A stretch of 64,000 nucleotides of DNA from Phycisphaerae bacterium (lineage in GTDB: Bacteria > Planctomycetota > Phycisphaerae > UBA1845). Both the position numbers and the translations under genes were made by a program. The notes under the pieces were generated by a model. It saw only the letters and a list, made by a program, of their open reading frames with translations. It did not search any database and had not been told where the DNA came from. Below, piece after piece: positions 37,861 through 47,486 of this stretch. The stretch spans positions 1-64,000 of the forward strand of contig JANQQK010000008.1 in NCBI GenBank assembly GCA_028289375.1, given 5' to 3'. Every line of letters starts with the position of its first letter. Positions within the stretch are counted from its first letter, which is position 1.

Positions 37861-39357
37861 TTAGCCCAGCCCGTAAATCGGCGAGAATTTGGCACGCAGG
37901 TAGGAAAGGAACGGTGCATCCGAGAGCGGCTCGCCGGTGACGACTTTGACAAGATCAGCCGCACGGTATCGTTGACCGTGGCGATGGATGTTCGAACGCA
38001 GCCACTCGAGCAGCGTGGCGAAGTCACCGTTGCGGATGCGATCGGTGAGATCTGGGATCGCCTTTTCTGCGGCAGCGTAAAACTGCGACGCGTACAGATT
38101 GCCCAAAGCGTACGTCGGGAAGTAACCGAACGTGCCCATCGACCAGTGGATGTCCTGCAAGCAGCCGACCGTGTCCGTTTCGGGCTGGATGCCGAGTAGC
38201 TCTTCCATCTTGCTGTTCCAGGCGGCAGGGACGTCGTTCACGTCGAGTTTGCCGTCGAGCAATGCCCGCTCCATCTCAAACCGCAGGATGATGTGCAGGT
38301 TGTAGGTGACCTCGTCCGCTTCCACGCGGATCAGCGACGGCTGCACCGAGTTGATCGCACCAACGAAGTCGTCGAGCGGCACTTTAGAGAGCGCATCGGG
38401 GAACATACCCTGCGCATCGCCATAGAAATGCTCCCAAAACGCATGACTTCTGCCGACGATGTTCTCCCACAGTCGGGACTGGGACTCGTGGATGCCAAGC
38501 GACGTCGCGTAGCCCATCGGCGTGAACATATGCTCGGTGCCAAGCCCCTGCTCGTACAAACCATGACCGGTTTCGTGCAGCGTGCCGAAGATCGCCATCG
38601 AGAAGAATTGCTCGTCGTACCGCGTGGTCAGGCGAACGTCGCACGGCGTTGTGCCGGAACAGAAAGGATGCGTCGACACATCAATGCGCCCACTGTCGAA
38701 ACAAAACCCGATCGCCTTGGACAGCATCCTTGAGAACGCGACCTGCTTGTCCTGCGGATAGTGCCGCGTCAGGATTGACTGATCAGGCCGCCTGGGCGCG
38801 TCTTTCAATTCAGCCACGAACGGTCGCAACGCTTCGCGAAGATGCTCAAATGTCGTAGCCACCTCGGCGGTCTTGGCGCCCGGTTCGAATTCGTCCAGCA
38901 ACGCGTCGTACCGCTCGTTTTCGAATCCCACGTAGTCGGCCAACTCGCGCTTCAACTCGATCAGCTCTTTGAGATGCGGCGCGAAATGGGAAAACTTGTT
39001 GTCCCGTCGGGCTTCAACCCACGCACTCTTGGCATGCGTGCTGACACGTGCGATTCGCCCGACCAGATTCGACGGTACTTTGACCGCTCGGTCATAAATT
39101 CGGCGCGTCTCGCGAACGTTCGTCTCGCGGACCGGATCGCCGGCTGCCCCGTTGACCTGATTCAGGAGGTCGCCGATCGCTGCGTCCGCCCGACGGTCGT
39201 GAATCATCCTCGCCAGCAGCGACAACTGCTCTGCCCGGGCGTGCAATCCCTTGGGCGGCATGTAGGTTTCCTGATCCCAATCGAGTATCGCCTCCACCGA
39301 TTCGAGCTGTCCGATTTCACTGATATGCTGCACGAGTTGCTGGTAGGCGTCCGACAT
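37861..39357 (-). CDS. M32 family carboxypeptidase (Taq type)
   Basis: HETGHGLYEQGL zinc motif; SVEAILDWDQETYMPPKGLHARAEQLSLLARMIHDRRADAAIG; ESQSRLWENIVGRSHAFWEHFY. Confidence 0.95.
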   Translation of the reverse strand: MSDAYQQLVQHISEIGQLESVEAILDWDQETYMPPKGLHARAEQLSLLARMIHDRRADAAIGDLLNQVNGAAGDPVRETNVRETRRIYDRAVKVPSNLVGRIARVSTHAKSAWVEARRDNKFSHFAPHLKELIELKRELADYVGFENERYDALLDEFEPGAKTAEVATTFEHLREALRPFVAELKDAPRRPDQSILTRHYPQDKQVAFSRMLSKAIGFCFDSGRIDVSTHPFCSGTTPCDVRLTTRYDEQFFSMAIFGTLHETGHGLYEQGLGTEHMFTPMGYATSLGIHESQSRLWENIVGRSHAFWEHFYGDAQGMFPDALSKVPLDDFVGAINSVQPSLIRVEADEVTYNLHIILRFEMERALLDGKLDVNDVPAAWNSKMEELLGIQPETDTVGCLQDIHWSMGTFGYFPTYALGNLYASQFYAAAEKAIPDLTDRIRNGDFATLLEWLRSNIHRHGQRYRAADLVKVVTGEPLSDAPFLSYLRAKFSPIYGLG

Positions 39358-39584
39358 AGGATCCCTTTCCATATCCGATTTCCGGGGATGACACTTGCAC
39401 CAAGGCACCGTTTCGCAGCGCAGCGGCCGCGACGGAGTGGATAATGTAGCACTTGATCCGGTCAACGTGTACCCCATATGTGTGAAACTGTAGACAATTC
39501 CCTGCGATTCCCGTGCTCACGTCTCTGGACATGCGTTCATCACTTTCTGATGATGTACGCGGATCAACACGGAGCGAATCAGCC

Positions 39585-40913
39585 ATGCACGACCAACGAC
39601 CAATCGCCGACATCGTCAACCTGCTCGACCCGGCGAACAACATCCTCTTCAATCACACGCACGACAACGCACACGAAATCGTCCGCGATGGCGAGCCGGA
39701 TCGAATCAACGCCATCGAGGGGCAGTTTGCCATCGTCGCACAGAACGGACGCACGGTGCGCATGGCTCGGACCATCGGTCGACTTATGCGCTACTTCATC
39801 GCCAAGCGCGTCGACGGCCCACAGTTGGTCGTGGCCGATCGCATCGCGGCGATTCGGGATTGGCTTGAATCGGAAGGACTCGGCGATCAGTTCCACCCAT
39901 CCTACACCCGCATGGTGCCGGCGCACTACCTCGTGGAGCTTGAATTACTTGGCTGCCCTGATCCAAACCCGACCTACCATCGCTACTTCACGCCGCCGCG
40001 CAATACGCTGCCCGCCGACCTCGACGTCATCGGCCGGAAGTACATCGAGGCACTCGACGCCGAGATCGGCAAGTGGCTGAGACAAATGCCGTCCGACGCA
40101 CCCGTCGGCGTGTGCTTCTCCGGCGGAATCGACAGCGGTGCGGTGCTCTTTGTGACCTACGCCGCCATGCTTCGTGCAGGCATGAATCCCTCACGACTCA
40201 AGGCGTTCACGCTCAGCATTGACGGCGGCGGGGATGATCTCGCCCAAGCCCGCCAGATGCTCAAGTCAGCCAAGCTCGACATGTTCCTCGAATCGATCGA
40301 GATTGAACGATCCGATATCGACATCGAACAGACCGTCTGTCTCGTCGAAGATTACAAGCCGTTGGACATCGAAGCCGGCGCGATGACGCTCGCGCTTTGT
40401 CGCGGCATTCGTCAGCGCTACCCGGACTGGAGCCACCTCATCGACGGCGACGGTGGCGACGAGAACCTCAAGGACTACCCCATCGAGGAAAATCCGGAAC
40501 TGACCATCCGCAGCGTCCTCAACAACATGATGCTCTACCAGGAAGGTTGGGGCGTCGACTCCATCAAGCATTCGCTGACCTACTCGGGCGGGCAGAGTCG
40601 CGGTCACGCACGTGTTTACGGTCCCACAACCGAACTCGGCTTCAACGCGTTCAGCCCTTACACGTCGCCATCGGTGATCGCCGTGGCCGAGGCGATTCCC
40701 TACATCGACCTCACCGGCTGGGATCATGAGAAGCTATATCGCTTAAAGGGGGACATTGTGTCACGAGGCGTCAAGGCAGTGACGGGCATGGACATGCCCA
40801 TCTTTGAAAAACGACGATTCCAGCACGGTGTGATGCACCGCGACGCGTTCAACGAGATGTTCCCCGGCGATGAACTGACCTATCGCCGCATGTTCAACGC
40901 GCTCTATGCCTGA
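39585..40913 (+). CDS. Asparagine-synthetase-like (PP-loop) ATP-dependent ligase with degenerate N-terminal domain
   Basis: VGVCFSGGIDSGAVLFVTYAAMLRAG (SGGxDS); LIDGDGGDENLKDYP; starts MHDQRP with no MCG nucleophile Cys. Confidence 0.85.
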   Translation: MHDQRPIADIVNLLDPANNILFNHTHDNAHEIVRDGEPDRINAIEGQFAIVAQNGRTVRMARTIGRLMRYFIAKRVDGPQLVVADRIAAIRDWLESEGLGDQFHPSYTRMVPAHYLVELELLGCPDPNPTYHRYFTPPRNTLPADLDVIGRKYIEALDAEIGKWLRQMPSDAPVGVCFSGGIDSGAVLFVTYAAMLRAGMNPSRLKAFTLSIDGGGDDLAQARQMLKSAKLDMFLESIEIERSDIDIEQTVCLVEDYKPLDIEAGAMTLALCRGIRQRYPDWSHLIDGDGGDENLKDYPIEENPELTIRSVLNNMMLYQEGWGVDSIKHSLTYSGGQSRGHARVYGPTTELGFNAFSPYTSPSVIAVAEAIPYIDLTGWDHEKLYRLKGDIVSRGVKAVTGMDMPIFEKRRFQHGVMHRDAFNEMFPGDELTYRRMFNALYA

Positions 40914-41838
40914 GTTGAGCACGCCCATCACCGACCAGTGGGTTCTCGACCGTCGCGGGCCAAGGAACGACGTCGACCCCGATGTACCCTACGCGTTTCT
41001 CGTCGAAAAGGAGTTCTCCCATCACGGCACATGCGACGACGTGGCCACCCTCTTCCTGACCAACCGAGAGTGTCCATATCGCTGCCTGATGTGTGACCTG
41101 TGGAAGAACACGACCACCGATCGCGTCGCGCCGGGACAGATTCCGCGTCAGATTCGCCATGCCCTCGACCGACTACCCCCCGCACGACACATCAAGTTGT
41201 ACAACAGTGGAAACTACTTCGATCCCAACGCGATCCCAACGGTCGACGATCCGGACATCGCCAACCTCGTCGCCGACTTCGACACCGTCATCGTCGAGAG
41301 TCACCCCAACATGGTGGGCAAACGCTGCCTCGCGTTCAACGACATGACCACGCCCGAGGTCCATGTCGCCATGGGACTCGAAACGGTTCACCCGGAGGTC
41401 CTGCCGCGGCTCAACAAACGCATGACACTCGCCGACTTTGAGCACGCCGTGAAGACGCTGATCGAAAACGGCATGCAGGCCCGCGCGTTCATCCTCCTGC
41501 GTCCACCGTTCCTGTCCGAATCGGAAGGCGTCGAATGGGCGATGAAATCCATCGACTTCGCGTTCGACATCGGCGTCGAGTGTTGCGCCGTCATCCCGAC
41601 ACGCGCCGGCAACGGCGCCACCGAAGCGCTGGCATCACTGGGACATTTCACACCGCCCAATCCCAATTCGTTGGAGCAAGTGCATCGCTACGGCCTCTCG
41701 CGAGAGAACGGACGCGTGTTCGTCGATCTGTGGGATCTGCAACACCTGCAGCGCGGCAGCGACGCAGACCGCGCGATGTACGATCGCATGAACCGGATGA
41801 ACCTCACCCAGCAGATCGCAGGCGCTGACGACGCATGA
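40906..41838 (+). CDS. Radical SAM protein, RaSEA/Elp3-like organisation
   Basis: NRECPYRCLMCDLWKN (CxxxCxxC); IKLYNSGNYFDPNAIP...DTVIVESHPN...HVAMGLETVHPEVLPRLNKRMTLADFEHAV. Confidence 0.9.
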   Translation: MPELSTPITDQWVLDRRGPRNDVDPDVPYAFLVEKEFSHHGTCDDVATLFLTNRECPYRCLMCDLWKNTTTDRVAPGQIPRQIRHALDRLPPARHIKLYNSGNYFDPNAIPTVDDPDIANLVADFDTVIVESHPNMVGKRCLAFNDMTTPEVHVAMGLETVHPEVLPRLNKRMTLADFEHAVKTLIENGMQARAFILLRPPFLSESEGVEWAMKSIDFAFDIGVECCAVIPTRAGNGATEALASLGHFTPPNPNSLEQVHRYGLSRENGRVFVDLWDLQHLQRGSDADRAMYDRMNRMNLTQQIAGADDA

Positions 41839-43331
41839 CAACGAACCGAATCGATTGCGACGTCGCCGTTCTCGGCGCTGGATTCGCCGGCAGCCTCATC
41901 GCCCTGATCGCGCGACGACTCGGCCACTCAGTCGCCCTCCTCGAACGCGACAGCCACCCGCGATTCGCCATCGGCGAATCCTCAACCCCGCTGGCCAACC
42001 TGAAACTCGAAATACTCGCCAAGCGCTACAGCCTCGATGAACTGTTGCCGCTCACCAAATACGGCACATGGAAAGCGAGTCGCCCCGACATCGCCTGCGG
42101 TCTCAAGCGCGGATTCAGCTTCTTCAAACACACGCAGGACCAGCCGTTCACTTCGACCCCGAACCACGACCGCGAACTGCTCGTCGCCGCCAACCCGGAC
42201 GCCCATCACGGCGACACACAATGGTACCGACCCGAGTTCGACACCTTCGTCAATCAACGCGCCCGCGACGCCGGCGTCATCTACCACGACCAATGCACAA
42301 TCGACAACATCAACCATGACGACGCCTGGCACATCGTGGGCCATGACACGACGAAAGACCTTCACGTCACAGCCCGCTACTGCATCGATGCGACCGGATC
42401 AGCCGCGGTTCTCGCTTCACGCCTGCAGACCGCCCCGCCAATCGAACAGATCACCCGATCGCGCACGCTCTTTGGCCACTTCCGCAACGTCGCACGCTGG
42501 TCCGACATTCTCAACGACCTGAACATCTCCACGACCGATCATGTCTTCGACAGCGACGACGCCGCGCTGCATCACCTCATCGACGACGGCTGGATGTGGG
42601 TGCTGCGATTCGACAACGGCATCACCAGCGCCGGATTCTCGCTTTCGCCAGACCGATACCCCGTCGACAACGCCAACCTTCCCCAGGATGAATGGACCAA
42701 CCTTGTCCAGCGATACCCTTCCATCGCCCGCCAATTCGACGACGCGTTACCCGCCGTTCCGATCCGACGCACCGACCGCATCCAACGCCGCCTCGCCACC
42801 GCCGCCGACCGACACTGGCTCGCCCTGCCTCACACCGTTGGCTTTGTCGACCCATGGCTCAGCCCGGGTCTCGCCCACACCCTTTACGGCGTCGAACGCG
42901 CAGCCAGAATCCTCGAATCGCTCGATGACGCCCCACGCCAATCGGAACTCATCCGGGATTATCAGGTCCGAGTCGCCGCCGAGTTCGACCTCATCGATCG
43001 GCTCACCGCGGCCTGCTTCGCCAACCTCAATCGATTCGACATCCTGACCAGCATGTCCATGCCCTACTTCGCCGCCGCCATCACCTGTGAGGAACGCATC
43101 CGCGCCGGCCAGACCGAGCGTGCACGTTCCTTCCTCCTTGCCGACGATTCCGAATTCAGACAAATCGTCGACACATGCTGTAAGTCCACGGAAGATCCGA
43201 CATGCGACGCCGAGCAAGTGGCCAACCTGATCCGCGACGCCATCGACCCCTACAACGAAGCCGACCTCTGCAATCCAGCCCGACGCAACATGTATCCATT
43301 CACCGGCACCATCCAGCCGGTATCGATCTGA
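41835..43331 (+). CDS. FAD-dependent oxidoreductase, flavin-dependent-halogenase-like
   Basis: CDVAVLGAGFAGSLIALIARRLGHSVALLERDSHPRFAIGESSTPLANLKLEILAKRY; ATGSAAVLASRL; DGWMWVLRFDNGITSAGFSL. Confidence 0.82.
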   Translation: MTTNRIDCDVAVLGAGFAGSLIALIARRLGHSVALLERDSHPRFAIGESSTPLANLKLEILAKRYSLDELLPLTKYGTWKASRPDIACGLKRGFSFFKHTQDQPFTSTPNHDRELLVAANPDAHHGDTQWYRPEFDTFVNQRARDAGVIYHDQCTIDNINHDDAWHIVGHDTTKDLHVTARYCIDATGSAAVLASRLQTAPPIEQITRSRTLFGHFRNVARWSDILNDLNISTTDHVFDSDDAALHHLIDDGWMWVLRFDNGITSAGFSLSPDRYPVDNANLPQDEWTNLVQRYPSIARQFDDALPAVPIRRTDRIQRRLATAADRHWLALPHTVGFVDPWLSPGLAHTLYGVERAARILESLDDAPRQSELIRDYQVRVAAEFDLIDRLTAACFANLNRFDILTSMSMPYFAAAITCEERIRAGQTERARSFLLADDSEFRQIVDTCCKSTEDPTCDAEQVANLIRDAIDPYNEADLCNPARRNMYPFTGTIQPVSI

Positions 43332-43370
43332 GGGCGTGCCAACAACCGTGTCATGACTATAATGACCGCC

Positions 43371-44165
43371 ATGAACCATCGTCAGCCGGTCAGTATCCAC
43401 GTCGTCATCGCATTGTCGTTGTCATTCGCCGGCATGTGTGTACACGCCCAAACCGACACCGCCGTCACATCCAAGGCTGAACCATCAAGCCCAACTCCCA
43501 GCGAGCCTGACTCAAAGTCCCAGCAGCAATGTGTCGCCCTGATTGCCAAAGGCCGATTCGACGAAGCCCGCGAACTGGCCAAGTCGTTCGTCGCTCAGCA
43601 TCCGAAGTCCTCGCAGTCTCATCTCCTTCTCGCACTGACCTATCACAAGCAGCGGAAGTACGAGCAGGCAGAACCGCTTCTCGAGAAAGCGATCGCGCTC
43701 GACGAAGATCACAACCCGCCCAAGATGTTCCTGGGCTGGTGTCGCTACTACCTCGGCAAACAGAAAGAAGCCGAGCAGTCGTTTCTCGCCTACCTGCCAA
43801 CCAATCCCGACTACCCCGACATCCACTTCGCCCTCGGTCTGATCGCCTACGAACGCGACGACCTCGAAGAGGCCATGACCCGATTCGACCGCGCCATCAA
43901 ACTCGCCAGCCAACAGCGTCGCGCCACCGATGAAGCCAAGTCCCGCGCCCGCCGCGCCGACATCCTCATCCGCCAGAACAAACTCGAAGAAGCCCGCGAC
44001 GAACTCACCACCGCCATCCGCCTGAATCCGCGTCTATACGGCGCCATGTACAAACTCTCCCGCGTGTTCCACCGCATGGGCGACAAGGAAAGCGCCAAGA
44101 AGGCAAAAGCCATGCATGACACCGTCCGCGAAAAACTCCACCCGACAAAGGGACACCCCGAATGA
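43371..44165 (+). CDS. Exported tetratricopeptide-repeat protein
   Basis: AEPLLEKAIALDEDHNPPKMFLGWCRYYLGKQKEAEQSFLAYLPTNPDYPDIHFALGLIAYERDDLEEAMTRFDRAIKL. Confidence 0.85.
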   Translation: MNHRQPVSIHVVIALSLSFAGMCVHAQTDTAVTSKAEPSSPTPSEPDSKSQQQCVALIAKGRFDEARELAKSFVAQHPKSSQSHLLLALTYHKQRKYEQAEPLLEKAIALDEDHNPPKMFLGWCRYYLGKQKEAEQSFLAYLPTNPDYPDIHFALGLIAYERDDLEEAMTRFDRAIKLASQQRRATDEAKSRARRADILIRQNKLEEARDELTTAIRLNPRLYGAMYKLSRVFHRMGDKESAKKAKAMHDTVREKLHPTKGHPE

Positions 44166-45841
44166 TGCCCAGCTCGCGCACGATCGTCATCGCACTTCTG
44201 GCTGCTGCGGGCACGCTGCACGCCTCCGACATGCGCTTCACCGAAATCGCCACACAAGCCGGCGTCGACTTCACCATGACCTGCGGCGGAACACCTTCGA
44301 AACACATCCTCGAGGTCGACGGCGGCGGTGTTGCCCTCTTCGACTTTGACAACGACGACGACCTCGACCTCTTCTTCGCAAACGGTGCAACGATCGACGA
44401 TCCCGAGAATGGCCCCGGCAGCCGACTTTACGCCAACGACGGCAAGGGGCGATTCACCGACGTCACAAAAAAGCACGGCATCAACGTCAAACGCTGGGCG
44501 ATGGGCGTTGCCGTCGGCGACATCGACAACGACGGCGACGATGACATCTTCATCACCTGCTATGGCCCCAACATCCTGCTCAGAAATGACACATCCAAGG
44601 GCAAAGGTGCATTCGTCGACATCTCAAAACGCGCAGGCGTCGACGACGATCGCTGGGCCACCAGCGCCGCCTTCGGCGACATCGACGGCGACAGCGACCT
44701 CGACCTCTACGTCGTCAACTACCTCGAGTTCGACCACAAGAACCCACCCAGCCGCGAAGGCGTCAACTACAAGGGCGTCCCGGTCATGGCAGGCCCGCAC
44801 GGTCTCAAACCGCAGCAGGACATTCTCTACCGCAACAATGGCGACGGCTCCTTCACCGACATCACCAAACCGTCCGGCTGCCTCGTCGACGAACCCGGCT
44901 ATGGCCTGGTCACGCTCATGCTCGACTTCAACGGCGACAACAAGCAGGACATATTGGTCGGCAACGACTCGACCGAGAACTTTCTGTTTGAAAACAAGGG
45001 CGACGGCACCTTCGAAAACATCGGACAATTCTCCGGCATCGCCTCGAACATGGACGGCAGCAACCAAGCCACCATGGGCATCGGCGTCGGCGACATCAAC
45101 GGCAACGGCCACCCCGACACCATCGTCACCAGTTTCTCAAGCGACACCAACACGATCCACCTCAACCTCGGTGATGGCTTCTTCGAGGACCGCACCGCCC
45201 AGTTTGGCCTTGGTTTGATCACACGACCCTACCTCAACTGGGCCTGCGTCTTCTACGACTTCGACAACGACGCCGACGAAGACTTGTTCATTTCGTCAGG
45301 CCACGTCTACCCGGAAGCAGCAACGGCCAAAATCGACTCCGAATACGAACAGGAACAATTGCTCTTCGAACGCGTCGCGGGAACCCGCTTCAAACGCGTC
45401 TCCAACGCCGGCCCAATCGTGACCGAGAAGCTAAAGGGGCGATCCGCAACGTTCGGCGACATCGACAACGACGGCGATGTCGACATCGTCCTGACCCAGC
45501 TCAACGGACCGGTCAAGATCTACCGCAACGACACATCCAACAGAAACATGCTCGCCGTCGAAACACGGCAACCCGGCGGCAACCACCGCGCCTACGGCGC
45601 CACCGTCGAACTTCATGCCCACGACGCGAGGCAGATTCGCTGGATTCACGGCGGTGGCAGCTATCAGTCCGTCAGCGCCCCGATCGCCTACTTTGGACGC
45701 GGCAGCAGACCGACAAACGACGCCACCCTCAGGATCACCTGGCCAAACGGTGACAAACAGGAAATCAAAAGCGCTCCCAATCAAGGAAGATTGATCATCA
45801 CGCGCGGCCAGGACAACGTCGTGGTTCGCCCGTTCAACTAA
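44162..45841 (+). CDS. Secreted FG-GAP/VCBS-repeat protein with ASPIC/UnbV domain (CRTAC1-like)
   Basis: Repeated (V/A)(A/F)GDI(D/N)(N/G)DGD.D(I/L); C-terminal GGNHRAYGATVELHAHDARQIRWIHGGGSYQSVSAPIAYFGRGSRP..ATLRITWPNGDKQEI. Confidence 0.93.
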   Translation: MMPSSRTIVIALLAAAGTLHASDMRFTEIATQAGVDFTMTCGGTPSKHILEVDGGGVALFDFDNDDDLDLFFANGATIDDPENGPGSRLYANDGKGRFTDVTKKHGINVKRWAMGVAVGDIDNDGDDDIFITCYGPNILLRNDTSKGKGAFVDISKRAGVDDDRWATSAAFGDIDGDSDLDLYVVNYLEFDHKNPPSREGVNYKGVPVMAGPHGLKPQQDILYRNNGDGSFTDITKPSGCLVDEPGYGLVTLMLDFNGDNKQDILVGNDSTENFLFENKGDGTFENIGQFSGIASNMDGSNQATMGIGVGDINGNGHPDTIVTSFSSDTNTIHLNLGDGFFEDRTAQFGLGLITRPYLNWACVFYDFDNDADEDLFISSGHVYPEAATAKIDSEYEQEQLLFERVAGTRFKRVSNAGPIVTEKLKGRSATFGDIDNDGDVDIVLTQLNGPVKIYRNDTSNRNMLAVETRQPGGNHRAYGATVELHAHDARQIRWIHGGGSYQSVSAPIAYFGRGSRPTNDATLRITWPNGDKQEIKSAPNQGRLIITRGQDNVVVRPFN

Positions 45842-45850
45842 GACACACCC

Positions 45851-46381
45851 ATGCCCGCGAAAACCATGCCCAAACTGCTCACGATGCTGTGTTGCATCGC
45901 CACGATAACCGCCGGCTGCTCCACCAGGCCCTCAGTCCGAATCTTCGAGCCCCAGTCGGAGACACTGTCCGCAAACACAACCACATCCGCCCCACGCGTC
46001 GCATTTGCGACGCGCAACGATTCAACCCAGATCGTCATCGACTGCCCCCTTCCAGGATCGCAGCACGGCAAACCATATAGCTCGATCTACATGGTGCTCC
46101 CAACCCTCGATGGCCGATTCGACTTTGCAAACCGAACCATACGCGGTCTCTACGTTCAGCACAGCGGCCCCCGCGCAGGATGGACACGCATCGCCAGCGG
46201 TTTCGTCGAATGGTCTCCGCCCACGCTTGGCCTCGGCTCGCACACCGCCGCGTTCAACATCCGCACGGCAGACACCACCCACGTCACTGGCACCTTCAAA
46301 GCCCTCCGCGACGAGCGCCGCGTCCGCCAGTTCGAACGGCGTCATGCTGACTACATCACCGCGCTCACCGCCGCCCCATAA
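45851..46381 (+). CDS. Putative lipoprotein, hypothetical
   Basis: Lipobox-like LLTMLCCIATITAGCS; starts 10 bp after the ASPIC/UnbV gene. Confidence 0.7.
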   Translation: MPAKTMPKLLTMLCCIATITAGCSTRPSVRIFEPQSETLSANTTTSAPRVAFATRNDSTQIVIDCPLPGSQHGKPYSSIYMVLPTLDGRFDFANRTIRGLYVQHSGPRAGWTRIASGFVEWSPPTLGLGSHTAAFNIRTADTTHVTGTFKALRDERRVRQFERRHADYITALTAAP

Positions 46382-46517
46382 CCCCGTCGACCCCGCGCTC
46401 CGATAGATTCGTGCATCCCGTCCCCATCGAACCGACGCTCATCCGCGGGCAAACCCTCGTTGAAGCCCACCCAACCACGGGTCGATGCTGGTTGCGTCAG
46501 GATGCAAAACCGGAGCG

Positions 46518-47459
46518 ATGATCATGTGCGCCGACATCAACGAACAACTTATCGGAGCCAAGAAACGCCTCGAGCAGCAGCGCTCCGCCAAGCACAAGTC
46601 CGTGCAGATGCAGGACCAACTCAAGCAACAAACCTACAAGATGCAGTACGCAGAACTCGCCATCGAGGAACTGAAGCAGCACATCAACACCTTGGAATCC
46701 CTGACACTCACCAGCCTGTTCAGCACCCTCACCGGTACGAAGAATGAGAAGCTCAAGGAAGCGCAGGACCGCCTGAGAATCGCCGAGCAGGAGTTCGCCG
46801 ACCACGCCCGCACTGTCACCAAACTGCAATCCGAATTCCAGCGGTTCACCACCATCGCCGACAACGCAGACGACGCCGGAACCCAATACGACCAGCTATT
46901 GCAGCAAAAACAGAAAGTACTGCTCGACGGCGATGACGGGCCAGCCGCCGAACTCAAACGCGTCGTCGATCAGTCCGCGAGCCTGAAGGAACAACTCCGC
47001 CTGCTCAACCGCTGCCTCGAAACCGGGCGCGAGTTGCTCAACAGCATCAGCAGCCTCAACAAAGCCGTCGACCGCGCGCGCAACCGAAACATCAATTCCC
47101 GAGGCACTATGGGACTCGGCTCGCTCTACAACCACGCCCAGCAAAAGTCGACCACCCCGGTCGTCACCCGCGCACGCGATGGCATCGAAAAACTCCGCCA
47201 ATGCATCGACCAGCTCGACCTGTCAGCCGGCACGCCCAATGACCTGGAAGTGGCCGAAAAAGCCCCGAACCTCGAACCGCTCGTCGTCGAACTGCACGAC
47301 GGCTGGATTCACTCCGTCGTCGACAGCTACACCGCCACCCACGGCATCGAAGATTGCGTCCGCAGCGTGCTCAACGCCATCGACGACAAACGCGAGGAAG
47401 TCGAAAAGCAGGCCGGCCAGACGGAAAAGCAGCGCCGCCAGATCATCGAAACGGCATAG
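46518..47459 (+). CDS. Coiled-coil hypothetical protein
   Basis: Heptad-rich NEQLIGAKKRLEQQRSAKHKSVQMQDQLKQQTYKMQYAELAIEELKQHINTLESL... Confidence 0.7.
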   Translation: MIMCADINEQLIGAKKRLEQQRSAKHKSVQMQDQLKQQTYKMQYAELAIEELKQHINTLESLTLTSLFSTLTGTKNEKLKEAQDRLRIAEQEFADHARTVTKLQSEFQRFTTIADNADDAGTQYDQLLQQKQKVLLDGDDGPAAELKRVVDQSASLKEQLRLLNRCLETGRELLNSISSLNKAVDRARNRNINSRGTMGLGSLYNHAQQKSTTPVVTRARDGIEKLRQCIDQLDLSAGTPNDLEVAEKAPNLEPLVVELHDGWIHSVVDSYTATHGIEDCVRSVLNAIDDKREEVEKQAGQTEKQRRQIIETA

Positions 47460-47486
47460 AAGCACTCGCCTGAAGACTTCCAACCA

